This document shows positions 42,172 through 50,483 of a stretch of 64,000 bases of DNA, piece by piece. The DNA is from Suilimivivens sp964614185. Its GTDB lineage: Bacteria; Bacillota; Clostridia; Lachnospirales; Lachnospiraceae. The stretch is from assembly GCA_964614185.1 (NCBI GenBank), contig CAZTKJ010000003.1:68838-132837 (forward strand), read 5' to 3'. The stretch's first letter is position 1; every line of letters begins with the position of its first letter. Made by a program: the position numbers and the translations under genes. The notes below the pieces were generated by a model. It was not told where the DNA came from, searched no databases, and saw nothing but the letters and a program-made list of their open reading frames with translations.

Positions 42172-43896
42172 ATGAAAAAAAGGAAAACAAGAGGACTGGG
42201 TATCAGAACTAAAATCTTATTTCCTACAAGCGTAGTGATTATTCTGCTATGTGTAGTCATGGGAATGAATTCTTATCTTCGCACAAAAGAAGGACTAATT
42301 GCTATGGGTGTAGAGGAAGCACAAATGGCAGCCATTATCTCCACCAAAGCCATTAATGTTGACCAGCTGGCAACACTATTGGCAGATAATGAACAGAGCG
42401 AAATATACGACACACTGTTCAATTCTATGTACGGCATTAAAAATGACTGCGGAATCCAATATCTGTATACACTGTATACAGATGGAAACAAAGTATACTA
42501 TGGAATTGATGCGGACACCAGCGCAAACGGTCACGATTTGGGCGCCCCTTTTGAAGTGTCATATCAGGAATTAAAATCCGTTTTTGACGGGCAAATGTAT
42601 GTGCAGGATTATATTGATTCTACGGATGATGGTGATTTGATCTCCGCCTATATGCCCCTTGCCGACAGTAATGGAAATATAATAAGTATTGTAGGCTGTG
42701 ACTATGATGCCAGCGGGGTGGTAGCCCGTTTGAATCTGGCATTGCAGCGGGTCATCCAGATTTCAGTTATCTGCCTGATCATTGCTTTGGTCATTCTTAA
42801 CCTTTTGGTCAGCACTGTAATAAGAAGGCTGCGTATGGTAGATAGCAAAATCTATGAACTGGTACATAACGAAGGCGACCTGACCCAGACACTGGATGTC
42901 CATACCGGTGATGAAATGGAAATGATTGCAGAGAATGTCAACGAATTACTTCAATATATACGGGGAATTATGTTGAATATATCTGCGAATTCAGAACAAT
43001 TACAGGAATCTTCCCGTACAGTATCAAACAACCTGTCTAATGCCGAAATGGGAATCACAGATGTTTCTGCCGTAATGGAAGAAATGAGTGCGTCAATGGA
43101 AGAATCCAGTGCCTCCTTAGAGCAGGTCAACGATTCGATCAAACAGATCTTTAATGCAATAGCAAATATTTACGAAGAGGCTGAGAACGGAAGAACTTCT
43201 TCTGAAAGAATTATGGAAAATGCCTCAAAAGTATACAACCGGGCAGTAGAAGCCAAGCAGGATGCTGCAGTCCAGGTTGCAAATATGGCCGCATCTGTTC
43301 AACAAAAAGTAGAAAAATCCAAAGATGTAGAGAAAATCAGGGAACTTACCAAGAACATTATCAGTATTACCGAAGCCACAAATCTGCTTGCATTAAATGC
43401 CAGCATTGAAGCCGCAAGAGCCGGCGAGGCAGGAAAAGGCTTTGCGGTGGTCGCTGATGAAATTGGCAAGCTGGCATCTAACTCTGCAGCATCTGCAACA
43501 GAGATTCAAAATGTGACTGCTGAAGTGATTCAAACGGTAGATGAACTGGCCGCAGAAGCAGAAGAAATGATTGCATTCACAAATAAAACAGCTATTGGCG
43601 GTTATGAAAAACTGTTGGAAACCAGTGAAGACTATCAGAACAATGTAGGAAACATGAATGAAATGATGCAGCATTTTGCTGCTGAAAGCCAGCAGCTGAA
43701 GGAAAACATGAACGGTATCAAGGAATCCTTAGATGATGTAAAAACAGCTGTTGGTGAATGTGCAATAGGTGTAATGAATGTAACGGAAACAGCTGTAGAA
43801 TTAACAAATAATGTCAGTGATATCGGCCAGGAAGCAGAATCCAATTTGCAGATTGTTGATCAGCTGAATCACGAAGTAGGGAAATTTAAATTATAG
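42172..43896 (+). CDS. Methyl-accepting chemotaxis protein
   Basis: A 574-residue receptor: a membrane helix at about 14-30, a Cache-like sensor domain to about 190 (YLYTLYTDGNKVYYGIDADT), a second helix at about 195-215, a HAMP segment (RRLRMVDSKIYELVHNEGDL) and a long coiled signalling domain whose hairpin tip is NLLALNASIEAARAGEAGKG, then FAVVADEIGKLASNSA. It should pass ligand binding to CheA/CheW, but no other chemotaxis genes are in the window. The ligand is not known. Confidence 0.92.
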   Translation: MKKRKTRGLGIRTKILFPTSVVIILLCVVMGMNSYLRTKEGLIAMGVEEAQMAAIISTKAINVDQLATLLADNEQSEIYDTLFNSMYGIKNDCGIQYLYTLYTDGNKVYYGIDADTSANGHDLGAPFEVSYQELKSVFDGQMYVQDYIDSTDDGDLISAYMPLADSNGNIISIVGCDYDASGVVARLNLALQRVIQISVICLIIALVILNLLVSTVIRRLRMVDSKIYELVHNEGDLTQTLDVHTGDEMEMIAENVNELLQYIRGIMLNISANSEQLQESSRTVSNNLSNAEMGITDVSAVMEEMSASMEESSASLEQVNDSIKQIFNAIANIYEEAENGRTSSERIMENASKVYNRAVEAKQDAAVQVANMAASVQQKVEKSKDVEKIRELTKNIISITEATNLLALNASIEAARAGEAGKGFAVVADEIGKLASNSAASATEIQNVTAEVIQTVDELAAEAEEMIAFTNKTAIGGYEKLLETSEDYQNNVGNMNEMMQHFAAESQQLKENMNGIKESLDDVKTAVGECAIGVMNVTETAVELTNNVSDIGQEAESNLQIVDQLNHEVGKFKL

Positions 43897-43909
43897 ACAG
43901 ACGATATGT

Positions 43910-43938
43910 GACCTCCTGTATATCAATTACAGGAGGTC
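43910..43938. terminator. Terminator between chemoreceptor and acyltransferase genes
   Basis: GACCTCCTGTA - TATCAAT - TACAGGAGGTC, an 11-bp perfect stem followed by ATTTTTG on the plus strand; the convergent gene ends 11 bp further. Confidence 0.85.
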
Positions 43939-43949
43939 ATTTTTGCGTT

Positions 43950-45077
43950 CTATGACTGCTTTGTACGGAACAAACCAATCAGATATCGGTCAATCGTATG
44001 TAGAATCAATGCCAGCACAAGGGATGATGCGTACACTTCACAAATATACAGGACTGTATTCTTTATGGGCAGAAATGTAATAAACACATTGTGGGACAAA
44101 TAAAGTTCCAGCGAAATCTCTCCCAAAAAGTACAGAATCTTATTCCCAAACTGTACTTTCTGCATCAGAAGCACTACAAAAATCAGAAAGCAGAAAATAA
44201 AGGGCAGCTGAACTGCCAACGTCTGAAATTTCTCCTGATATCCCGGATGTCCGTCCCATTCATACCAATATCCCTTGGTTCGAAGCGCCGTCAGCGTCAG
44301 TTTGTAAAAATACCAGACAGCCAAGGCAAAAACCGGCAAGAGCACCAGATAGAATTTTCTGATAAATAGAAGAAGCTTTTTTTCAAATTTAGCAAATAGA
44401 ATCCCAATCCAGATCATAAAGGTTGCATTATACCACCATTCTCCCTTGAACCATGCGCCGCCGGAAGCAGTAGTTCTGTCGTGTCCAAGAAAAAGGCTTC
44501 CCACGATCAGCGCCGCCGTCAGGATTCCATAGACCAGACAGGCAATGCCATCCTTTTTGATCAATTTGAACACAAGATAGAACAGCAGATATAAAAAGAA
44601 CATCTCAACAATATACCACATCTGTGAATTTAAAAGTACCCAGCCCGTCAGATAAGAAATCAGTTCCGTCTTTTCAAACTTCTGTCCCATTAATGCCGCA
44701 GATGCAATAAAAGTAAAGTTACACAAATAAAAAGGAATAAGAATGCTGGGCATTCTCTTTCTGAAAAAGGAATTTAAATAATTGGGTTTATCCCGCAGAC
44801 TGCTATACAAGCCATAGCCCGAGAAAAAGAAATACAGACCCACAAAGCAGACTCCGACATCCACCATAAACAGCAGAATCCCTACATCGCCCCGGTTATT
44901 CAATGTCTGGGACATGTGGTGCAGCATAATTCCGACAGCGCTAAAACCAAGCAATTTCTTCGATACCGGTAAAGAAAGCGCATCCTCATGCCACTCCCCT
45001 CTTTTTTTCACTTTCATCCCATATAACAGAATCACTGCCAACACACAATAAAAAATAAAATAATAATTCTTTTCCAT
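43950..45077 (-). CDS. Acyltransferase-3 family membrane protein
   Basis: A 375-residue protein with ten or more membrane helices. KLLGFSAVGIMLHHMSQTLN carries the H of the acyltransferase-3 motif, and FFFSGYGLYSSL and FFRKRMPSILIPFYL are also typical. It likely acetylates a surface glycan. The start at 45077 (MEKNYYFIFY) has AGGA 6 bp upstream. It follows the Fic gene, whose 3' end is 27 bp away. Confidence 0.8.
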   Translation of the reverse strand: MEKNYYFIFYCVLAVILLYGMKVKKRGEWHEDALSLPVSKKLLGFSAVGIMLHHMSQTLNNRGDVGILLFMVDVGVCFVGLYFFFSGYGLYSSLRDKPNYLNSFFRKRMPSILIPFYLCNFTFIASAALMGQKFEKTELISYLTGWVLLNSQMWYIVEMFFLYLLFYLVFKLIKKDGIACLVYGILTAALIVGSLFLGHDRTTASGGAWFKGEWWYNATFMIWIGILFAKFEKKLLLFIRKFYLVLLPVFALAVWYFYKLTLTALRTKGYWYEWDGHPGYQEKFQTLAVQLPFIFCFLIFVVLLMQKVQFGNKILYFLGEISLELYLSHNVFITFLPIKNTVLYICEVYASSLVLALILHTIDRYLIGLFRTKQS

Positions 45078-45103
45078 TTGAGTTCCTACCTTTGCTTTAG
45101 TTT

Positions 45104-46225
45104 TTAGCAAAACCTGTATTTTCCTTTTCCATGGCCACTTACAGGCTCAATTACTTTCATACTTGATAATATATTTAGCAATTCAGAAGTTCTTGTGGGT
45201 TTTAATCCTGTCACCGACTGTGCATCTGATCTTCCGAAAATTGTATTTTTTCCAAAAGCATCATACATTTTTTGTATATGCACAATTGTCTTAGAAGAAA
45301 AATCTAAAAATAAATGTCCATATTCTTTTGATACATCAATGTTCGCTTTTTCCTCTTCAATATTCGCTTTTTTCTCTTCAATGTTCGCTTTTTGATAATC
45401 CCTGAATATACCGCTGATATGCATGGATCTATTATGCAGTTCATGCTGCTCATCAAAAAGTAAATTTCTTAAAAACAATTCTAAAAATTCAGTTGTTTCA
45501 TGAATTCCATTTTTTAGATCATTATAATTTGCACGAACAAGCGAATTTCTGAAATACCATGCTTTTTCAGCAAAAATATCATTTGTCACTTCAAATCCCA
45601 AAGTTCTAAGATATTTAATAAAAAATACTGCTGTAGTTCTGGTATTTCCTTCACTAAAAACATGAATCTGCCAAAGCCTTGACACAAAAACAGCAAGATG
45701 ATAGATCATCTCATCCATTGATAACCCCTTGTAGCTATAGTTCTTCTCTCTTGAAAGATCATATTCCAGGGTTGCTTGTAATTCTGATGCACTTCCATAA
45801 AGAACTGTTGCTCCGTCAAGAACCCATTCCTTCTTGGTGATATTATAATCTCGAATTTTACCTGCATGACTATATATCCCTGTAAACAACTTCCTATGGA
45901 TTGATAAATACTCATTAGGAGTAAAACTAAAGGCTTTTTCAGAAAGCAGTTTCGCTATACGGACTGAAACCTTATCCGCCTCCTCAGTTCGGTCATCCTC
46001 ACCCGGCTTTTCAGGATTTTCCTCATAATATATATCTAAAAGTTTCTGTGCCTCATCTATTGTGATTTTTCCTTCAATATTTTGAATGGCCGTCTCTATC
46101 AAATATTGCGAAGGTTTTAATCCATCAACAGCCTGTAAGCCAATAGCAGTATTCCAAGCATATCCTTTATCACGTTTATTTGGTTCTTCCTGCTTGAGAT
46201 ATTCTTTAAAAGGGTCTTGATCCAT
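45104..46225 (-). CDS. Fic family protein with internal peptide repeat
   Basis: About 373 residues. The Fic motif reads HVFSEGNTRTTAVFFIKYLR (HxFxxGNxRT), so the catalytic His and the anion-binding Asn/Arg are there; such enzymes usually attach AMP to a hydroxyl group of a target protein. An N-terminal NIEGKITIDEA stretch resembles the antitoxin helix of VbhA, but the Ser/Thr place is Ile. Three near-identical seven-residue units (KANIEEK) follow the core, then a winged-helix-like tail. Start is uncertain: ATG 46225 is used here, upstream GTG and TTG codons are also possible. Confidence 0.78.
   Translation of the reverse strand: MDQDPFKEYLKQEEPNKRDKGYAWNTAIGLQAVDGLKPSQYLIETAIQNIEGKITIDEAQKLLDIYYEENPEKPGEDDRTEEADKVSVRIAKLLSEKAFSFTPNEYLSIHRKLFTGIYSHAGKIRDYNITKKEWVLDGATVLYGSASELQATLEYDLSREKNYSYKGLSMDEMIYHLAVFVSRLWQIHVFSEGNTRTTAVFFIKYLRTLGFEVTNDIFAEKAWYFRNSLVRANYNDLKNGIHETTEFLELFLRNLLFDEQHELHNRSMHISGIFRDYQKANIEEKKANIEEEKANIDVSKEYGHLFLDFSSKTIVHIQKMYDAFGKNTIFGRSDAQSVTGLKPTRTSELLNILSSMKVIEPVSGHGKGKYRFC
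45337..45399. repeat. 21-bp tandem repeat inside the fic gene
   Basis: Three copies, the last partial, of a 21-bp unit (CAATGTTCGCTTTTTCCTCT-like) encode KANIEEK repeats. Such short in-frame tandem repeats can vary in copy number between strains. Confidence 0.7.
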
Positions 46226-46291
46226 TGGTTCATCTGCCTTTCTGGATATCAATTTCTTACCTTTCTTCACTAATCTGCATATTTTCTCCGT

Positions 46292-47959
46292 CTAAACCTG
46301 CACCAGTTCCCAAAGTTTTGTTATTTCGATAGGTTTCGAGTAATAATACCCCTGGAACCAGGTAGCCTGATATTTCCGCAGATAATTCTGTAGTTCCTCT
46401 GTTTCCACGCCCTCCAAGCAAATACTCATACCGGAGCTGTTGGCAAATTCTACAATTGACTTGACCATAGCCTGCTTTTTGGAATCTTCAGTAATCCCCC
46501 ATATAAAGCTCATATCCAGTTTGATCTCATCCATTGGAGCATAAAGAACAATTTCGGAAGAAGCGCTCCCTGTTCCATAATCATCCATTGCCATGCGGAT
46601 GCCATGACCTTTAAAAAATTCCACTTCTTCTTTTATTACTTCTAATGGCATGTCCTTACACCGTTCTGTCAATTCCAGACATAGGTGGTTAGCCGGAAAT
46701 TTTGTCTGTTCCAAAATATGCAGCACTTCCATGCGAAATTCTTCTCTCTCCATCTGTCTTGCCGACACATTGACATTGAGCACAAATTCCGGTAAAACTT
46801 CCAGCAGTCCTACTGTTTCCCGCAGAGCCGTTTGCAGTACATAATTGCCAAGTTCATACATCCCGGGATCCGTTTCCATCCATTCGATGAACATACCGGG
46901 CGGTACGATTCCATAAGGCTCTCTGCGCCATCTGACCAATGCTTCTGCTCCTACAATACGTCCTGTCCCGGAAGCCACAATTGGCTGGTATTCTACATAG
47001 AATCCTTTGCAGCCTTCCCTGACGGACTGGTGGATGATTTTCATCAATTCCAAATCTACATTCTTTGACGTGCGCACCTCATCATTAAATATGATCAATT
47101 TCCCCTGATGCTCTTCTTCCGAATGTCCCAGGGCATAGGCAGCCTTAGAACTGAGGGAATCTGCTTTTCCATCATACTGTTCAATCAAAATCGCCCCTGC
47201 ACACATTTTCAGCGTAATCTGCCTGTTGTTTACATATATCCCCCTTGTCAGCTTCTCTCTGATTGTCTGCTCTAAATTAAGCATCTTCTCTCTGCCGCAT
47301 CCCCTTAAGATAAATCCAAATTTGGGGCCATCGAGACGGTAAACAGCGCTGTTCTCATCCATCATATAAATGAACTGCAGTGCCGTTTCTTTTAGAATCT
47401 GGTCGGTAGAATCATTGCCGTAAATAATATTCAGATTGCTAAACTGCTCCAACTTGATCATCAATACGGCAAAAGGCTCTTTCTTACCAATTTCTGTATC
47501 CAGATCTGCCGTAAATCTTGCCTGGGAATATAAATCCGTTAAAGCATCAATTCTTGGCAGAACATTTTCATTATGCAGCAGAATGAGCAGATACGCCTCC
47601 CCATTCTTCTTATCTGTCACAATATCTGTATGGATGCTGAACATATAGTATTCCCCGGAAACTCCCTTCATCCGGACGCACAACTCCCTGTCCAGATCTT
47701 TTCCCTGCATCCTTGGGGGAATCCCTTCTTCGTACTCCCATAAATCATCCGGGTGGATCAAGCCGCGCATAATTTCATAATGATCTGAAACATATGTATC
47801 CCGGATTCCAAAATAGGCCTTGGCAGTCTCTGAAAACCATGCTCTGTTCTGTTCCAGATGCAGCATATAAATATAGGTATCATCTGCCAGCATATTCATC
47901 GTATTCATCATGGAATCTATGTAGTTTTCATTTTCATGCCAGAATCCCTGTTCTCTCAT
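46292..47959 (-). CDS. PAS-GGDEF(degenerate)-EAL cyclic-di-GMP phosphodiesterase
   Basis: A 555-residue protein without membrane helices. Residues 25-130 form a PAS-like sensor. Residues 136-290 are a GGDEF domain whose active loop reads DGPKF (210-214) instead of GGDEF, so it should not make cyclic-di-GMP. The EAL domain is intact: EALVRW (339-344), NVNVSARQM, ELTERCKDM, MDDYGTGSAS, KLDMSFI, EGVETEEL and QGYYYSKP are all present. It most likely degrades cyclic-di-GMP, with the GGDEF part as regulatory GTP site. GGGG precedes the ATG. Confidence 0.88.
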   Translation of the reverse strand: MREQGFWHENENYIDSMMNTMNMLADDTYIYMLHLEQNRAWFSETAKAYFGIRDTYVSDHYEIMRGLIHPDDLWEYEEGIPPRMQGKDLDRELCVRMKGVSGEYYMFSIHTDIVTDKKNGEAYLLILLHNENVLPRIDALTDLYSQARFTADLDTEIGKKEPFAVLMIKLEQFSNLNIIYGNDSTDQILKETALQFIYMMDENSAVYRLDGPKFGFILRGCGREKMLNLEQTIREKLTRGIYVNNRQITLKMCAGAILIEQYDGKADSLSSKAAYALGHSEEEHQGKLIIFNDEVRTSKNVDLELMKIIHQSVREGCKGFYVEYQPIVASGTGRIVGAEALVRWRREPYGIVPPGMFIEWMETDPGMYELGNYVLQTALRETVGLLEVLPEFVLNVNVSARQMEREEFRMEVLHILEQTKFPANHLCLELTERCKDMPLEVIKEEVEFFKGHGIRMAMDDYGTGSASSEIVLYAPMDEIKLDMSFIWGITEDSKKQAMVKSIVEFANSSGMSICLEGVETEELQNYLRKYQATWFQGYYYSKPIEITKLWELVQV

Positions 47960-48053
47960 CTTGTAACCCCATACTTTTCTAAATAAAGAAAATATTTTCT
48001 CTCTCTGCTACTGCTGTCATCCCCACTACACTATTGCAAAGTCTCTCTTTTAT

Positions 48054-48083
48054 ATCATACTCCTTTCGAGGCTATCTGTACAA
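48054..48083 (-). promoter_or_regulatory. Possible promoter of the EAL gene
   Basis: On the minus strand TTGTAC (48083-48078) and TATGAT (48059-48054) are 18 bp apart, about 95 bp before the ATG. Moderate match. Confidence 0.4.
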
Positions 48084-48135
48084 TGAGTTTTTATAAATTT
48101 CTACACCTGCAAATCCACATTTGAAGTCCCATCTT

Positions 48136-49569
48136 CTAACCCTTTAGCATAACGGACAGTATAAATTTGCCTTCTTCTGCCATACAATCCATATCACCCG
48201 CATATTTCAAGGCACAATACCTGATGTTTTTAAGTCCAATGCCATGTATCCCACTATCTGTTTTTGTGGAACAAGGATATCCGTCTTTTCCCCATTTCAT
48301 CTCCCCTTCAAAACTGTTTTCTATTTCGATAAAGAACATTTTCTGTTTCCAAAAAGATCTTATTTTAATATACAGCTCTTTATCCGGATTTTTCAGCCGT
48401 GCTTTTTGGCAGGCTTCAATGGCATTATCCAAACCATTATTTAAAATAATGCCTATATCATAAGGTCTTACACGAACCTTATCTGTCAAAAGAAAATCCT
48501 CTGCTTCCAAATGAATGTCTTCCAATTCCTTTGCCGCATAATAGAATTTGCTGCTGATCACTGCGTCACTTACTACATTTCCCGTGTGTATTTTCTGTTC
48601 CAGATTCATCAGTGTTTTTTGCATATCATCAAAATATTGGACAATTTCTTCATCTTCTGTTATCTGACGTTCAACCAGTAGTTTTTCCATAACCGCCATT
48701 TGATTTTTCATATCATGTTTCACATGGCTGACGCTTTCATAAAAATGCTCCATTTCCAACATGGAATTCTGCATTTGCAAAATCTGATTCTCCAGAATGC
48801 TTTTTTGTGTACGCTCTTCCTGCAAGTCCGTAATCTCCTCCTGAAGCCGAAAGCCATATAAAATAATCAACCAGACAGCTATAAATACAATGATAATGAA
48901 CAGATATATCGCCCTGTAGTTGTCATAATCCATGATGTGCCTCTGCTCATTGATCATCATCAGCATAAAATAGAGCGCCACAGAGACAAGGCTCCCCATG
49001 AAAGCAGGCAGAATGTAGGAGATAAGTTCCTTTGTGCTTCTTCCATTATCTGAATGTTTATGATTCTTAACTATGATTTTTATGGAAAAATAAAACAGGG
49101 TCACCGCTGTCATGTCCATAAAAAAGTATATAAGATCTATAACCAGCTTAACGGTTGCTACATTATTAAAAGCTTCTATATGCCATGTCAGCTTCTCCAG
49201 CCCATCCACCAAAAACAACCTGACACTATATCCAATCTCGCTGAGAACATACCGCAATGCAAGAAAAAGTAATGTCAGAAACAAATGGATGATCTGTCTT
49301 CCTTTATAAAAACATAATCCGATGGCATAAATGGCACTGGCATGTAAAACAAAACTCAGCAAAGATTTTTCTAACGTATATGGAGAATTGAAAAATACAA
49401 AATGTCTGATTGCCACATTTGTAGCAAACCATGCTGATATTGTTAAAAGATTGATGAATATTTCCTTTTTAATTCTCTGCTCACTAAATTCCCGAAAGAG
49501 CATACAGAGGCAGTACCCATCAACGATATATGCAGCAACTTCAATGAAAGGCTCCAAAATCTTATACAT
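48136..49569 (-). CDS. GHKL sensor histidine kinase (AgrC/CitA-like layout)
   Basis: A 477-residue protein with seven or so helices to about residue 255, a coiled coil (EERTQKSILENQILQMQNSM) and a phospho-acceptor region VSHVKHDMKNQMAVM. The GHKL ATPase has NNGLDNAIEACQKA (N box) and SGIHGIGLKNIRYCA (G box). It pairs with the LytTR regulator whose gene it overlaps by 8 bp. GGAGG lies 8 bp before the ATG. The signal is not known; there is no agrB or agrD beside it. Confidence 0.87.
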   Translation of the reverse strand: MYKILEPFIEVAAYIVDGYCLCMLFREFSEQRIKKEIFINLLTISAWFATNVAIRHFVFFNSPYTLEKSLLSFVLHASAIYAIGLCFYKGRQIIHLFLTLLFLALRYVLSEIGYSVRLFLVDGLEKLTWHIEAFNNVATVKLVIDLIYFFMDMTAVTLFYFSIKIIVKNHKHSDNGRSTKELISYILPAFMGSLVSVALYFMLMMINEQRHIMDYDNYRAIYLFIIIVFIAVWLIILYGFRLQEEITDLQEERTQKSILENQILQMQNSMLEMEHFYESVSHVKHDMKNQMAVMEKLLVERQITEDEEIVQYFDDMQKTLMNLEQKIHTGNVVSDAVISSKFYYAAKELEDIHLEAEDFLLTDKVRVRPYDIGIILNNGLDNAIEACQKARLKNPDKELYIKIRSFWKQKMFFIEIENSFEGEMKWGKDGYPCSTKTDSGIHGIGLKNIRYCALKYAGDMDCMAEEGKFILSVMLKG

Positions 49570-50275
49570 GAGAAGCACCTCCATTCCGCAGGTATCTCAT
49601 ATACTGTTTCACAAAATCGTGGTATCTGTCTTTTGACAGATATATTTTCTCTCCATTGGTAAGCATGATATTTTCCGTATCGTACTCAACCACATAGGAT
49701 AAATTCACCAGATACCCCCTATGGCAGCGAAAAAATCCTGCCCCGACTTCCTTTTCCATATCTGCCATGACACCATAAAAAGAAAGTTCCCCTCTCACTG
49801 TATGGGCTACAATCTTACGCATTTCATTTTCAAAGTAAAAAATATCAGAAACTTTTAATGTTATATTCCTGCCCCTTGTTTTCACAAATATCTGCTTATT
49901 CTTTCCATTTTGCTTTTTACTTATTTCTTTTTCCGCTCTTTCAATTACTCTCTGCAGTTTTTCATTATCAACGGGCTTGACCAGATAATGCAAAGCTGCC
50001 ACATCAAAGGCTTCAAAGACATATTCTTTTGCCCCGGTTATAAACACGATAATGCTTTCTTCATCCCGTTCCCGTAGTTTCTTAGCAATTTCTACGCCGT
50101 TTATCTTTTCCATCTGAATATCTAAAAAGTATATGTCAAATACTTCCTTCTGCAATAATAAGTCCTCACCGGAAAAAAAGCTGTATATAGCAGCATCCGG
50201 CATATATTCTTTTATTCTGCCGCTAATCTGCTTAACAAAAACAAGCTCATCATCACAGACTGCAATTTTGAGCAT
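49562..50275 (-). CDS. LytTR-family response regulator
   Basis: A 237-residue regulator. Receiver: AVCDDE, phospho-acceptor Asp in IYFLDIQM, Lys in YLVKPVDNEKL. LytTR DNA-binding domain: DIFYFENEMRKIVAHTVRGE and FFRCHRGYLVNLSYVVEY, KIYLSKDRYHDFVKQYMRY. First gene of a two-gene operon with the kinase. Such regulators act on direct repeats upstream of their targets; none is obvious near here. Confidence 0.9.
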   Translation of the reverse strand: MLKIAVCDDELVFVKQISGRIKEYMPDAAIYSFFSGEDLLLQKEVFDIYFLDIQMEKINGVEIAKKLRERDEESIIVFITGAKEYVFEAFDVAALHYLVKPVDNEKLQRVIERAEKEISKKQNGKNKQIFVKTRGRNITLKVSDIFYFENEMRKIVAHTVRGELSFYGVMADMEKEVGAGFFRCHRGYLVNLSYVVEYDTENIMLTNGEKIYLSKDRYHDFVKQYMRYLRNGGASHV

Positions 50276-50400
50276 AGAATCACCTCAATTCTTTTATACA
50301 TTCATTACATATATCGGCAAATTTATTCTGAATTCTTTTAGATGCAACCAATCCCCCTTTGAAATGTAATCAATCCCTTTTCTGTCCTTACATTAATAAA

Positions 50401-50435
50401 AGGACACTTCCAAATTTTCACTTGGAAAGTGTCCT
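50401..50435 (-). terminator. Terminator of the YunG-AlkZ-EVE gene
   Basis: AGGACACTTTCCAA - GTGAAAAT - TTGGAAGTGTCCT on the minus strand, followed by TTTTATT. One unpaired base in a stem of 13 bp. Confidence 0.8.
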
Positions 50436-50444
50436 GAAGGTAAT

Positions 50445-50464
50445 ACGTTATAAAACGTTATAAA
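50445..50464. repeat. Tandem 10-bp duplication
   Basis: ACGTTATAAA is directly repeated (50445-50454, 50455-50464) between the terminator and the stop of the fusion gene. Confidence 0.6.
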
Positions 50465-50483
50465 ATTAAATGCTGCATATCAT

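Noticed and set aside
43950..46225. Fic gene plus acyltransferase as a linked defence unit
   Set aside because: They are adjacent and same-strand but no shared signature or coupling beyond proximity was found.
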